Of a stretch of DNA of 64,000 bases, positions 1 to 8,340 are shown in pieces; the first letter of the stretch is position 1, and each line of letters starts with the position of its first letter. The stretch is taken from contig NZ_CP036455.1 of NCBI RefSeq assembly GCF_004323735.1, positions 491,101-555,100 of the forward strand, written 5' to 3'. The translations under genes and the position numbers were made by a program. The stretch is from Streptomonospora litoralis (GTDB lineage: Bacteria > Actinomycetota > Actinomycetes > Streptosporangiales > Streptosporangiaceae). The notes below the pieces were generated by a model. It was not told the origin of the DNA, did not search any database, and saw only the letters and a list, made by a program, of their open reading frames with translations.

Positions 1-1268
1 CTCTCGGGGTCGGGCGCGCCTGGTACCGCGATGCGCTCCTCGACCACCTCCGGAGCCAGGGCGACGTGCGCCGACAGCAGTGCGGCGTCGGTGAGCCGGT
101 TGGCCGTCATGGCGCCGTCGACGACGTCGGGCAGGTAGCGCCCCACCGGCTGCTCGATCTCGTGGCGGAATTCCTCCAGCCGCACCGCGGCGTCCTGGGC
201 GACGTCGTTGCGCAGGCTGATCCAGCCGAATCCGATGCCCTGCACGGCCTCGCGCTCGAAGTAGTCCATCCAGGCGTCGTAGCGGCGGGTGTACTCCGGG
301 CTGCCCTCTTCGCAGGAGTCCCGCAGCCACAGTTCGACGTACTCGGCGGGGTCCTGCACGTCGCGCTGGACCACCCAGCCCGAGCATCCGGTGCCCGAGA
401 CCCATTCGCCGACGCGGTCTCGCCAGTCCTCTCCCTCCACGTGCAGCCAGTTGGCCAGAAGTTGGCACCAGCCGCCGTCGGTGAGGTACCGCGGCGCCGC
501 GCGCACCAGTTCCGCGCAGACGCCGTCGCCGCCCATGCCGGACTCGCGGTAGGTGTAGCGGGAGTCGGGGGTGATCACGAAGGGCGGGTTGCATGCGATC
601 AGGTCGAAGCGCTCGTCGGCGATCGGCTCGTACAGCGAACCCGACCGCGGACGCACATGCGGCACGTCCGACAGGGCCCAGGTGATCTGCGCCAGCCGCA
701 GTGCGCGCGCGTTCACGTCCGTGGCGACCACCTCGGCGGCGCGCGCGGCCAGGTGGAGCGACTGCACGCCGCAGCCGGTGCCGATGTCCAGAGCGCGCTC
801 GAACGGGCCGTCGACCAGCAGTTGGGAGAGGCTCGCCGAGGCGCCGCCCGCGCCGACGACGTGGTCGGGATGCGGTGTGCCGCGGCCGGGGCGCACGGTG
901 GGATCGGAGACGACGAAGCCGGGACGGCCCTCGTCCATCTCCCATGGAGCCAGGTGCACGAGCGCGCGGACGCCGTCCTGGCCGACGGAGACGAGTCCCG
1001 CGCCGACCAGCTCGTCGATCGGCAGCACGGCGCGCGCCGCGTCCTCGGCCACGGGTTCCTGCAGCCACCACAGGCGCAGCAGTATGCCCAGCCGCTCCTC
1101 GCCGCCGGTGGCGCGCCGGGCGGGGATGAGCTGCTCGCGGGCCAGCGCCCGCGAGGCCATGTCGCCGAGCCGGTCGCGCACGCCGGAGACGGTGTAGTCG
1201 GCGTCGATCAGGGTCTTGCGCAGCCGATCGGCGAGTGCGTGCGGAATCGGGCGAAACGAATCAGACAC
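1..1268 (-). CDS. Class I SAM-dependent methyltransferase (partial, 3' end outside window)
   Basis: The reading frame starts at a GTG at 1268 and runs off the left edge, so only the first ~420 residues are visible. The N-terminal ~140 residues look like the helical/wHTH-like region that precedes the catalytic domain in actinobacterial methyltransferases of this type. The Rossmann core follows, with a glycine-rich SAM motif (DIGTGCGVQSLHLA) and the NPPF catalytic motif (CNPPFVITPDSRYTY) typical of N5-glutamine and small-molecule/RNA methyltransferases (MTS domain). A longer ATG at 1276 is out of frame. The GTG lies 6 nt after a GATAAT box, which suggests a leaderless transcript. The substrate cannot be read from the sequence. 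Confidence 0.85.
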   Translation of the reverse strand, partial: MSDSFRPIPHALADRLRKTLIDADYTVSGVRDRLGDMASRALAREQLIPARRATGGEERLGILLRLWWLQEPVAEDAARAVLPIDELVGAGLVSVGQDGVRALVHLAPWEMDEGRPGFVVSDPTVRPGRGTPHPDHVVGAGGASASLSQLLVDGPFERALDIGTGCGVQSLHLAARAAEVVATDVNARALRLAQITWALSDVPHVRPRSGSLYEPIADERFDLIACNPPFVITPDSRYTYRESGMGGDGVCAELVRAAPRYLTDGGWCQLLANWLHVEGEDWRDRVGEWVSGTGCSGWVVQRDVQDPAEYVELWLRDSCEEGSPEYTRRYDAWMDYFEREAVQGIGFGWISLRNDVAQDAAVRLEEFRHEIEQPVGRYLPDVVDGAMTANRLTDAALLSAHVALAPEVVEERIAVPGAPDPE

Positions 1269-1274
1269 GCGCCC

Positions 1275-1280
1275 ATTATC
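1275..1280 (-). promoter_or_regulatory. -10 box of a leaderless promoter (methyltransferase)
   Basis: GATAAT on the minus strand ends exactly 6 nt before the GTG start at 1268 and there is no Shine-Dalgarno sequence. This spacing is the usual arrangement of leaderless actinobacterial transcripts. The assignment is inferred from spacing only. Confidence 0.55.
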
Positions 1281-1404
1281 GGGGAGTGCCGCCCGTGAAG
1301 TGTGCGTCCCGCGGGCTCCGGGATCGTTGAGGGGTTGTCGCAGCAGATGCATGCGACGGAGGTGGCCGACTCTGCCCGGAGGCACCCTCCGGAACCAAGC
1401 GCGA

Positions 1405-2045
1405 GGGTGGTGGTGGGCTGGGCCTGCGGTGACCGGGTCGGGTGTTCGGCGGTTGGGCGTGCGGCGGGGCGGCTCGGGTCCGCTGTGCGGCCTTGTCAGT
1501 CTGCCGGGTGGCGGGTGGACTCGACTGAAATGCGGCGGCGAGGCCGGCGGATGGCTGGGCCTGCGCCCACCGGGTCGGGTGCTCGCCGGTGGCGGCGGCC
1601 GACGGGGGCAGCGACAGCAGCGGGGCCGGGCTCGCGGACGTCGGTTCGGGTGCTCGCCGGTGGCCCACTCGACGAGGCGGCGACGACGCCGGCGGGGCCG
1701 GACCTGCGGTGGTCGGGGCGGAGGTCACCGCCCCTGCCCGCGGATGGTCGAGCCCGGGGGCCGCCGCCCGGTTGTCGGCGCGGGGCAGTCGGCGGCCGTC
1801 ATGGCCGGACCGGGGCCACGAGATGCACGTACGTGCGGTGGTATCCGCTTCGGCACCGCCCTGAGGCGCCACTCTCGCACTGTCATAGCCACCAAAAGCC
1901 CACCCCGCCGGGCGGTGGAGCCCCCGGCGGCCGCGCCCGGGCGCAACGAGCGACGTGTCGCCGCCCCCACCCTGCCGGTTCATCCGGCGATGATCGTGAA
2001 CTTATGGCCGCGGAATACGCTTTCCGGCGACCATAAGTTCACGAT
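1405..2045 (+). repeat. Mosaic intergenic repeat, copy A
   Basis: This is non-coding DNA between the methyltransferase and DUF2530 genes. It is colinear with copy C read on its minus strand (46612 down to about 45770) and shares blocks with copy B. It holds the ~140-bp module with its core 'ctgtgcggccttgt..gtctgccggg' at about 1483-1509, then 'gggtgctcgccggtggc' at about 1576-1592. A central block follows (about 1690-1875), then the block 'caaaagcccaccccgccggg..gcgcaacgagcgacgtgtcg' (about 1893-1963). It ends in the hairpin at 1993-2045. Compared with copies B and C it lacks the ~160-bp segment containing 'aacttttcgtgc', and the junction falls near 1888. Long open frames across it are GC-driven and differ between copies. 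Outer limits are approximate. Confidence 0.8.
1993..2045. repeat. Long hairpin at end of repeat copy A
   Basis: The arm ATCGTGAACTTATGG (1993-2007) pairs perfectly with CCATAAGTTCACGAT (2031-2045). An inner CGGAA (2011-2015) pairs with TTCCG (2022-2026). The same hairpin, with the same flanking 'ccggttcatccggcgatg', ends repeat copy C. It could act as a terminator or as a structural end of the repeat. Confidence 0.85.
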
Positions 2046-2073
2046 AGACGGGGCCGGCGTTCTTGGAAACGGT

Positions 2074-2487
2074 TTAGGAGGATTCCGTCCCGCGGGAACG
2101 CCTCTGGGCGGGTTCCGGGGGATCGGCGTCGCCCTCGTCCACCGCGCGGGCCGGGGCGGTGTCGGCGGCGCGGGCGGCTTCCCCGCCCGGCGCGTCCGCC
2201 TCGGGGCGGGCGTCGGCCGGCGGCACGACGCCGGCGGCCTCGGCGGCGCGCGGTCGACCCCTTTCGGCGCGGTTGCGCAGATGGCGGGGGATGTAGACGA
2301 ACGCGAAGACGCCGAAGGCGATTCCGGTCAGGCACACCCAGCGCCACCACCGGTCCTCTTCAGGCAGGCGCTCGCCCATCGCGAGGAGCGCGACCAGCGC
2401 GACCGTCCAGGCCGCAGTGCCCAGGGCCGTGGGGAGGCGGTAGTCGCTCTCCATGACCTCGGGATCGGGTTTGCGGGGCCGGCGCAC
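2074..2487 (-). CDS. DUF2530-family small membrane protein
   Basis: This is a 137-aa protein with two predicted membrane segments (about residues 20-37 and 50-67), followed by a Pro/Ala/Arg-rich hydrophilic tail. The first half matches the actinobacterial DUF2530 pattern (ESDYRLP..GTAAWTVALVALL). As I recall, this family is found beside an NCS2 permease in Streptomyces, as it is here, where it is divergent from the permease at 2721. A GTG start is chosen because TAGCCT lies 6 nt upstream with no Shine-Dalgarno. The tail (residues ~75-137) is low-complexity and longer than in most members. The function of the family is unknown. Confidence 0.75.
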   Translation of the reverse strand: MRRPRKPDPEVMESDYRLPTALGTAAWTVALVALLAMGERLPEEDRWWRWVCLTGIAFGVFAFVYIPRHLRNRAERGRPRAAEAAGVVPPADARPEADAPGGEAARAADTAPARAVDEGDADPPEPAQRRSRGTESS

Positions 2488-2493
2488 GCCTTC

Positions 2494-2499
2494 AGGCTA
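2494..2499 (-). promoter_or_regulatory. -10 box of a leaderless promoter (DUF2530 gene)
   Basis: TAGCCT on the minus strand is followed by 6 nt and then the GTG at 2487, with no ribosome binding site. Inferred from spacing. Confidence 0.5.
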
Positions 2500-2720
2500 G
2501 TCGAAGACCGCCCGGATGCCCGATGCGGCACCCGGCTGGGCTCCGGACGGCGGCCGTTCGCGCCGTCGAGGACACCCGGGTATCACCGCGGCCGTTGCCT
2601 CGCAGAGGTCGGCGTTCGTATGATCCACCCAACACCGGGCGCGCGGCAGAGCGCATTTCTGTGCATACCTGCAACTAGTCTGACCTCGTCCCTTTATCCG
2701 CTTATGCCAAGGTCGAGCGA

Positions 2721-4229
2721 GTGAATTCAACGCCACAGCCCGATGAGGAGCAGTCCGGGGAGCCCTCCTCCGCGCGAGCAGGCGGCATCGTCGGCCGGCT
2801 CGACCGCTACTTCCACGTCCGCGAACGCGGATCCACATTCCCCCGCGAGATCCGCGGCGGTCTGGCGACCTTCTTCGCCATGGCCTACATCATCGTCCTC
2901 AACCCGCTGATCATCGGCACGGCCGAGGACATGAACGGCGACACCCTCGGCATCGCCCGCGTCGCGGCCACCACGGCGCTGGTCGGCGGCGTGATCTCGA
3001 TCCTGATGGGGGCGGTCAGCCGCTACCCGTTCGCGATCGCGGCGGGCATGGGCCTCAACGTGATCGTGGCGTATTCGCTCGCACCGCAGATGACCTGGGC
3101 CGACGCCATGGGACTGATCATCCTCGAAGGCGTCGTGCTGCTGCTGCTGGTGCTGACCGGGTTCCGCACCGCGGTGTTCCGCGCGATCCCGCCGGAGCTG
3201 AAGAGCGCGATCGCGGTGGGTGTGGGCATGTTCCTCACGCTCGTGGGCTTCGTCAACGCCGGATTCATCCGCCGGGTGCCCGATGCGGCCGACAGTACGG
3301 TTCCGGTCCAACTGGGCAGCGGATCGCTGTCGGGTTGGCCCATCCTGGTGTTCGTCCTCGGTCTGATCCTGACCATCGCGCTGATCGTGAACCGGGTGCG
3401 CGGCGCCATGCTGATCGGGATCGCCGTGGCCACCGTCGTGGCGATCGTGATCGAGTCGATCGCCCGGATCGGCCCCATGGACGACGGCCAGGGCGAGGTC
3501 AATCCCGAGGGCTGGTCGCTGACCGTGCCGTCGCTGCCCACCTCGCTCGGCGACGTGGTTTCGCTGCCCGACTTCAGCCTGATCGGGCAGTTCAGCCTGT
3601 TCGGCAGCTTCGCCAACGCGGGGACGATCGCGGTCATCCTGCTGCTCTTCACCCTGCTGCTGGCCGACTTCTTCGACACGATGGGCACCATGGTGGGCGT
3701 GGCCGGGCAGGCGGGCTTGCTGGACGAGAAGGGCAACGTCCCGCGTGCCCGCGAGGTCCTCATCGTGGACTCGCTGGGCACCATCGCCGGCGGTGCCGCG
3801 CTGGCTTCGGTCAACACGGTCTTCGCGGAGTCCGCGGCCGGTGTCGGCGAGGGGGCGCGAACCGGGATCGCGCCCATCGTCACCGGCGCGCTGTTCCTGG
3901 TCGCCACCCTGTTCTCGCCGCTGGTCGAGCTGGTGCCGTTCGAGGCCGCAACACCGGTGCTGATCATCGTCGGCTTCATGATGGTGACCCAGATCACCCG
4001 GATCCCCTTCAGTGACTACGCGATCGGCATCCCGGCGTTCCTCACCATCGTGATGATGCCGTTCAGCTACTCGATCGCCAACGGGATCGGCGTCGGTTTC
4101 ATCAGCTACGCGGTGATCAAGGTCGCGCAGGGCCGCGTCCGCGAGATCCACCCCCTGCTGTGGATCGTGGCCGCGGCCTTCGCCGTGCACTTCGCGCTCG
4201 GGCCGATCGAGCAGCTGCTGGGTCTGTGA
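2721..4229 (+). CDS. NCS2-family purine/nucleobase permease (AzgA/PbuG type)
   Basis: This 502-aa integral membrane protein has about 12-14 hydrophobic segments. The N-terminal signature FPREIRGGLATFFAMAYIIVLNP (residues ~39-61) and the downstream GMGLNVIVAY, DFFDTMGTMVGVA and SVNTVFAESAAGVGEGARTG motifs are characteristic of the hypoxanthine/guanine/adenine permease branch of NCS2 transporters. It should import purine bases by proton symport; the exact base is not readable. The GTG start has AAGG about 10 nt upstream. A strong hairpin follows the gene at 4265-4311. Its neighbours DUF2530 (divergent) and the MarR/MFS pair (downstream) match an arrangement I recall from Streptomyces. Confidence 0.93.
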   Translation: MNSTPQPDEEQSGEPSSARAGGIVGRLDRYFHVRERGSTFPREIRGGLATFFAMAYIIVLNPLIIGTAEDMNGDTLGIARVAATTALVGGVISILMGAVSRYPFAIAAGMGLNVIVAYSLAPQMTWADAMGLIILEGVVLLLLVLTGFRTAVFRAIPPELKSAIAVGVGMFLTLVGFVNAGFIRRVPDAADSTVPVQLGSGSLSGWPILVFVLGLILTIALIVNRVRGAMLIGIAVATVVAIVIESIARIGPMDDGQGEVNPEGWSLTVPSLPTSLGDVVSLPDFSLIGQFSLFGSFANAGTIAVILLLFTLLLADFFDTMGTMVGVAGQAGLLDEKGNVPRAREVLIVDSLGTIAGGAALASVNTVFAESAAGVGEGARTGIAPIVTGALFLVATLFSPLVELVPFEAATPVLIIVGFMMVTQITRIPFSDYAIGIPAFLTIVMMPFSYSIANGIGVGFISYAVIKVAQGRVREIHPLLWIVAAAFAVHFALGPIEQLLGL

Positions 4230-4264
4230 CGCTCCGCGGCCGGGCTAGGCTGCGGACACCGGCG

Positions 4265-4311
4265 CCCTTTGCGTGCGCGTGCCGATCACGCTGCGCACGC
4301 GCATGCAAGGG
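4265..4311 (+). terminator. Terminator hairpin after the NCS2 permease
   Basis: CCCTTTGCGTGCGCGTG (4265-4281) pairs with CACGCGCATGCAAGGG (4296-4311) with one bulge and one non-Watson-Crick position. There is no U-tract, as is common in actinomycetes. A separate 8-bp inverted repeat, ACTGTCGC/GCGACAGT (4320-4327 and 4369-4376), lies just beyond. Confidence 0.65.
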
Positions 4312-4387
4312 CACGCCTGACTGTCGCCGCGGATAGGTCGCTGTGGCTTCCGGGTAAGCCCGGGAATCGCGACAGTGCGCGGTATTG

Positions 4388-4413
4388 TTAGCAAAAGTAA
4401 TGAGTTCTGCTAA
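4388..4413. promoter_or_regulatory. Candidate MarR operator overlapping the marR start
   Basis: TTAGCA (4388-4393) and TGCTAA (4408-4413) form an inverted repeat over an AT-rich spacer. It follows a TATTGT -10-like box (4383-4388) and touches the ATG at 4413. MarR proteins commonly bind such inverted repeats over their own promoters, so autoregulation is inferred. Confidence 0.5.
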
Positions 4414-4862
4414 TGAAGAAGTCTCCGCTGTCCCATCAGACCAGGACCGACGCCGGGCTGGCGGCGGTCCTGCGCGTGACTGTGGGCAGACTGGCGAGGA
4501 GGCTGCGAGCGCAGAGACTCGACGCGTCCCTGTCGCTGGGGCAGGGCGCGGCACTGTTCACCCTCGCCCGGCACGGGGAGATGACACCGGGCGAGCTGGC
4601 CGACCACGAGAAGGTGCAGCCGCCCTCGATGACGCGCATCGTGGCGGCTCTGGAGGAGCGGGGGCTGGTGCGGCGCACCAAGCACCCCGAGGACCAGCGC
4701 AGGCAGCTGGTGGACCTGACCGACGAGGGCCGCGATCTCGTGCGGGCCGACCAGCGGCGGCGCGAGGCCTGGCTGGCCCAGCGCCTCAAGGAGCTGAGCC
4801 CCGAGGAGAAGGACACGCTGCGCCGAGCGGCGGAGATCCTGGACCGGCTGACCCAGTCCTGA
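4413..4862 (+). CDS. MarR-family transcriptional regulator
   Basis: This 149-aa protein has the full MarR winged-helix layout. N-terminal dimer helices are followed by the helix-turn-helix (TPGELADHEKVQPPSMTRIVAALEERGLV, ~55-85), then the wing with the conserved DQRRQLVDLTDEGRDLV stretch (~89-105) and a C-terminal dimer helix. The MFS exporter gene begins 87 nt after its stop on the same strand, so the protein probably controls that exporter. An inverted repeat overlaps its start codon. No strong Shine-Dalgarno is visible before the ATG, and an ATG at 4400 is in another frame. The ligand is unknown. Confidence 0.92.
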   Translation: MKKSPLSHQTRTDAGLAAVLRVTVGRLARRLRAQRLDASLSLGQGAALFTLARHGEMTPGELADHEKVQPPSMTRIVAALEERGLVRRTKHPEDQRRQLVDLTDEGRDLVRADQRRREAWLAQRLKELSPEEKDTLRRAAEILDRLTQS

Positions 4863-4948
4863 CGGCGCCGGATCGCCGGCCGCCGAGCCGCACCGACGAC
4901 CAGGGGGGAGCGGGCGCGGCCGGCACCCCGTCCGCGCTTGACGAGGCC

Positions 4949-6457
4949 ATGCGCGAGCCCGAGGCAGACACCGAGACCCGCCCGAGGCAGGGGCCTTCCG
5001 CGGCGCGGGACACCGCGGCCGCCCCGGTGGGGGGTGATCCACCCGCGAGCGAAGCCGCGCCGGATTCCCAGCCCGGTCCCGGCAGCGAACCGTACCCGCA
5101 GGCGGACTCCCGCCCGGCCTCCGAGCCCCCGGAGCGGGACGCACCGCGCCGCGGGGCCGAGCCGCGCACCGCCATGTTCCGCTCGCTGGCCATCCGCAAC
5201 TACCGGCTCTTCGCCGCCGGCCAGGTGGTCTCCAACACCGGCACGTGGATGCAGCGCGTCGCCCAGGACTGGCTGGTCCTGCAGCTCAGCGGCGGCAGCG
5301 GAATCGCCCTCGGGCTCGCCACTGCGCTGCAGTTCCTGCCCATGCTGCTGTTCGGCCTGTGGGGCGGCACGCTCGTCGACCGGGTGGCCAAGCGGCGGCT
5401 GCTGATCGCCACCCAGGCGGCCATGGGCCTCCTCGCCGCCGGGTTGGGCGCCCTGGCCACCGCCGGGGCCGCCGAGGTCTGGCACGTCTACCTGTTCGCG
5501 TTCGCCCTGGGCCTGGTAACCGTTGTCGACAACCCGGCCCGGCAGACCTTCGTCGTGGAGATGGTCGGCGACCGCGACCTGCCCAACGCCGTCGCGCTGA
5601 ACAGCGCCAGCTTCCAGTTCGGGCGCGTCGGCGGACCCGCTGTCGCCGGTCTGCTGATCTCGGTGATCGGCAGCGGCCCCGTCTTCCTGATCAACGCCGC
5701 CTCCTTCCTCGCCGTGCTGGGCGGGCTGTGGCTCATGCGGCCCAAGGAGCTGCAGGTCACCGAACCCGCTCCGCGCACCAAGGGCCAGACCATGGAAGGC
5801 GTGCGCTATGTCCTGGGCCGCCCGGATCTGACTTTGCTGCTGGTCATGACGATCTTCGTGCAGATGTTCGGCGCGAACGTGCAGAACCAGATCGCGCTGA
5901 TGGCCAACAACGTCTTCGAGACCGGCGCCGCCGCGTTCGGTACGGCCGCCGCGGCGCTGGCGGCCGGCGCGCTGGCGGGAGCGCTGGTGGCCGCCCGCAG
6001 AGAGCGGCCCCGGCTGCGCATCGTGCTGAGCGGCGCACTGGCGTTCGGCGTGCTGCAGGGAGTGTCGGCGCTCGCTCCGGGATATGGGGCCTTCGTGTCC
6101 GTCCTGGTGCTGATGGGGGTGGCGTTCATGACGTTCACCACCTCGCTGAACGCCACGTTCCAGCTCAGCGTGGACCCGCAGATGCGCGGACGGGTGATGA
6201 GCATCTACATGCTGGTCTTCCTCGGCGTCGCCCCGATCGGTGCGCCGATCGTCGGATTCCTCGCCGACGCGTTCGGTCCGCGTGCCAGTCTGGGAGTGGG
6301 CGGAGCCGTCAGCGTGGTCGTCGTGCTCGCGATCGCCGTACTGCTGGCGCGCAGCCTGCGGGTGCGGGTGCGCTTCTCACCGCTGCGGCGCCCGTTCGTG
6401 CGCGTCTCGGCGCCGACCGACCGCCCGATCGGCGGCGCGTCGCCGGGCGCGGACTGA
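4949..6457 (+). CDS. MFS exporter (EntS/DHA3-type)
   Basis: This is a 502-aa protein. After a Pro/Ala/Glu-rich cytoplasmic N-terminus of about 75 residues, the conserved MFS core begins at residue 76 (MFRSLAIRNYRLFAAGQVVSNTGTWMQRVAQDWLV), with about 12 membrane segments. The N-terminal motif with paired asparagines and tryptophan is typical of the DHA3 branch (EntS, macrolide and siderophore exporters). The ATG at 4949 is chosen because relatives I recall carry a similar disordered N-terminal extension; 5174 is the alternative start, and neither has a convincing Shine-Dalgarno. It lies downstream of the MarR gene, so a regulated drug or metabolite efflux role is likely. The substrate is not inferable. 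Confidence 0.87.
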   Translation: MREPEADTETRPRQGPSAARDTAAAPVGGDPPASEAAPDSQPGPGSEPYPQADSRPASEPPERDAPRRGAEPRTAMFRSLAIRNYRLFAAGQVVSNTGTWMQRVAQDWLVLQLSGGSGIALGLATALQFLPMLLFGLWGGTLVDRVAKRRLLIATQAAMGLLAAGLGALATAGAAEVWHVYLFAFALGLVTVVDNPARQTFVVEMVGDRDLPNAVALNSASFQFGRVGGPAVAGLLISVIGSGPVFLINAASFLAVLGGLWLMRPKELQVTEPAPRTKGQTMEGVRYVLGRPDLTLLLVMTIFVQMFGANVQNQIALMANNVFETGAAAFGTAAAALAAGALAGALVAARRERPRLRIVLSGALAFGVLQGVSALAPGYGAFVSVLVLMGVAFMTFTTSLNATFQLSVDPQMRGRVMSIYMLVFLGVAPIGAPIVGFLADAFGPRASLGVGGAVSVVVVLAIAVLLARSLRVRVRFSPLRRPFVRVSAPTDRPIGGASPGAD

Positions 6458-6577
6458 AACGGCGGCATCACCGGGTAGCGCATCGGCGGGCGGTGGCCTC
6501 TACCGCCCGACCGCGGGGGATGGCATGCTTCAGCACGCAGGATCGACTGGAGAGCACACGACGGTACGGGGTGGTGA

Positions 6578-7201
6578 ATGAGGCTGTTCGTCGCGGTCTA
6601 CCCGCCGGAGGAGGTACTGGACGAGGTCGCGCGCACCGCGGACGCGCTCGGCGCCGCCGACCGGCTCGGCGTGGCCGGCGGGGTCCTCGACACCGGCGGC
6701 GGCGCCGCGGAGCCGCGGCGGCAGGTGCGGCTGGGACGCGGGCTGCGCTGGAGCGAACCGGGGGAGTGGCACCTCACGCTGGTTTTCCTCGGCGATGTGC
6801 CCGACGATACGCTGCCGCGGCTGCGCCGGCGGATGTCCGCCGAGGCGGCCCGGCACGAGCGGCCCGCGATCGCGTTCCGCGGTGGCGGCACCTTCCCGGG
6901 CGACACCGCTCAGGCGGGTGTGCTGTGGGCCGGAATCGAGGGCGACATCGACACCGTGACCGGTCTGGCGGCTGGTCTGCGCAAGGCGGCGCGCAAGTCC
7001 GGCGTGCGCCTTCAGCGGCGTGCGTTCGTGCCGCACCTCACGCTGGCGCGCAGCAGGCCGCCCACCGACATGACGGCGCTGCGCTACGGCCTGGGCACAC
7101 TGGCCACACCGTTCTGGACCGTGGGCGAGATACATCTGGTGCACAGCGAGCCCGGCGAGCAGCCCCGGTACCGGACCCTGGAGACCTGGCCGCTAGGCTG
7201 A
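6578..7201 (+). CDS. thpR: RNA 2',3'-cyclic phosphodiesterase (ThpR/LigT family)
   Basis: This 207-aa protein carries the two 2H-phosphoesterase signatures that define the family: HLTLVFLG (~65-72) and HLTLARSR (~153-160). It starts with the typical MRLFVAVYPP. These enzymes open 2',3'-cyclic phosphates to 2'-phosphates on RNA ends. About 30 residues between the first strand and the first HxT motif (GAADRLGVAGGVLDTGGGAAEP) are longer than in compact family members. The ATG at 6578 has GGGGTGG immediately upstream. Confidence 0.9.
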   Translation: MRLFVAVYPPEEVLDEVARTADALGAADRLGVAGGVLDTGGGAAEPRRQVRLGRGLRWSEPGEWHLTLVFLGDVPDDTLPRLRRRMSAEAARHERPAIAFRGGGTFPGDTAQAGVLWAGIEGDIDTVTGLAAGLRKAARKSGVRLQRRAFVPHLTLARSRPPTDMTALRYGLGTLATPFWTVGEIHLVHSEPGEQPRYRTLETWPLG

Positions 7202-7341
7202 GAACGCCCGACACCGACCGGCCCGGCGCCGCGCGCCCGATTGGGCGGCCGCGGTGGGCATCCGAGACGACCCGCCTCGGCGGACGGGTCCTCGACCGCG
7301 GCGACCCCGCGGCGGTAGAACGCGAGTAAGGCCGCACGACC

Positions 7342-7440
7342 ATGAGCATGCTCACCAACAATCGCAAGCAACGCTGGTTGCTGCCCGCGGTCCTCGCGGC
7401 GATCATGCTGCTCGTGGTCCTCGGGGCGCTGGTGAACTGA
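7342..7440 (+). CDS. 32-aa single-pass membrane peptide (hypothetical)
   Basis: ATG at 7342 to TGA at 7440 encodes 32 residues. A basic, polar head (MSMLTNNRKQRW) is followed by one strongly hydrophobic stretch (LLPAVLAAIMLLVVLGALV). GTAAGG lies about 10 nt upstream as a possible ribosome binding site. The positive-inside head and clean membrane segment look like a real small membrane protein, not a chance frame. It sits between thpR and the convergent BKACE gene. I do not recognise a family. Confidence 0.5.
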   Translation: MSMLTNNRKQRWLLPAVLAAIMLLVVLGALVN

Positions 7441-7515
7441 GCCGCCGGCGGTGGGCCGTCGACCGGTTCCCAGACACGCCCTCCGACCGGAGCACCGCCC
7501 CGGCCCGACCGGGAC

Positions 7516-8241
7516 TCAGGCGGCCGCCGACATGCGGGCCGTGGCGAGCGCCACCAGGGCCGCGTTGCTGTCGGCCTCGGCACCCCCCGGATCGCGTAGC
7601 GTGTCCTCCAGCCCGATGCGCACGTCGCGGCCCGCGGCCACCGCTGTGTCGAGGACGGGCCAGGCGGTGCCGTCGCGGCCGTGCAGCAGGCGCGGCAGCT
7701 CCAGTTGCCCGCGGTCGAGGACCCCGTCGATCGTCGAGGCGTTGGACAGGGCCTCCTCGGCGGTGGCCTGCATCGGCTCCACCAGCACCCGGGCGAACTC
7801 GCCGGCGAGACCGCAGGCGACGAGGATGCGGGCGGCGTCGGCCGTCCACACACCGGCCTCCACGCCCACCCGCCGGTCGATCAGCAGCCGGGCGACCTCC
7901 ACCGACCCCGGCTCGTGCAGGTTCACCGACGCGGAGTCGGGCAGAGCGCTCCACCGCTGCACCAGGTCGTACCTGCGGACGGGGTCGGGCTCGGCGGAGA
8001 GGGCGGTGGTGACGCTTATGTGCACATCGCGGACGTCGGCGCGCAGCCGCTCCAGCAGCGGGGTGACGACCTGCGGCTCCAGCGACTCCGCGCCTCTGCG
8101 GTCGCGCGGGTGTACGTGCACCTCGTCGGCTCCGGCGTCGACCGCCGCGCGCGCGTCGCGGACGATCTGCTCGGGCGACACGGGCAGCGCCGGATGCGCC
8201 CCGGGCCGGCGGTCCCCGTTGAGGCAGGCGACGATCCGCAT
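7516..8241 (-). CDS. BKACE-family beta-keto acid cleavage enzyme (DUF849)
   Basis: This 241-aa TIM-barrel protein begins MRIVACLNGDRRPGAHPALPVSPEQI and contains AGADEVHVHPRDRRGAESLEPQ. That layout matches the 3-keto-5-aminohexanoate cleavage (BKACE) family, which uses a metal and acetyl-CoA to split beta-keto acids. The conserved HxH (HVHP, ~43-46) and Glu (LEPMQ, ~150) are visible, as is the late GLEDTLRDPGG loop. It is shorter than the usual 270-310 residues, like other short actinobacterial members. AAGGAT precedes the ATG at 8241. It is divergent from the gene at 8341. The substrate is unknown. Confidence 0.8.
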   Translation of the reverse strand: MRIVACLNGDRRPGAHPALPVSPEQIVRDARAAVDAGADEVHVHPRDRRGAESLEPQVVTPLLERLRADVRDVHISVTTALSAEPDPVRRYDLVQRWSALPDSASVNLHEPGSVEVARLLIDRRVGVEAGVWTADAARILVACGLAGEFARVLVEPMQATAEEALSNASTIDGVLDRGQLELPRLLHGRDGTAWPVLDTAVAAGRDVRIGLEDTLRDPGGAEADSNAALVALATARMSAAA

Positions 8242-8340
8242 CTGGGTATCCTTCCGCTCAAGCGCGTGTGTAAGCGGAGCATGCCCACAAGGCGCGGGTC
8301 GCAAGCCACGCCGCGCGCCGACGATGGCAGGATTGCGGGC

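Noticed and set aside
1276-1983. 235-codon open frame on the minus strand in repeat A
   Set aside because: Pro/Arg/Ala-rich, not conserved in frame with the equivalent segments of copies B and C; a GC artefact.
2727-4190. Long antisense open frame opposite the NCS2 permease
   Set aside because: His/Asp/Gln-rich shadow frame typical of high-GC genes; the permease strand has clear membrane segments and motifs.
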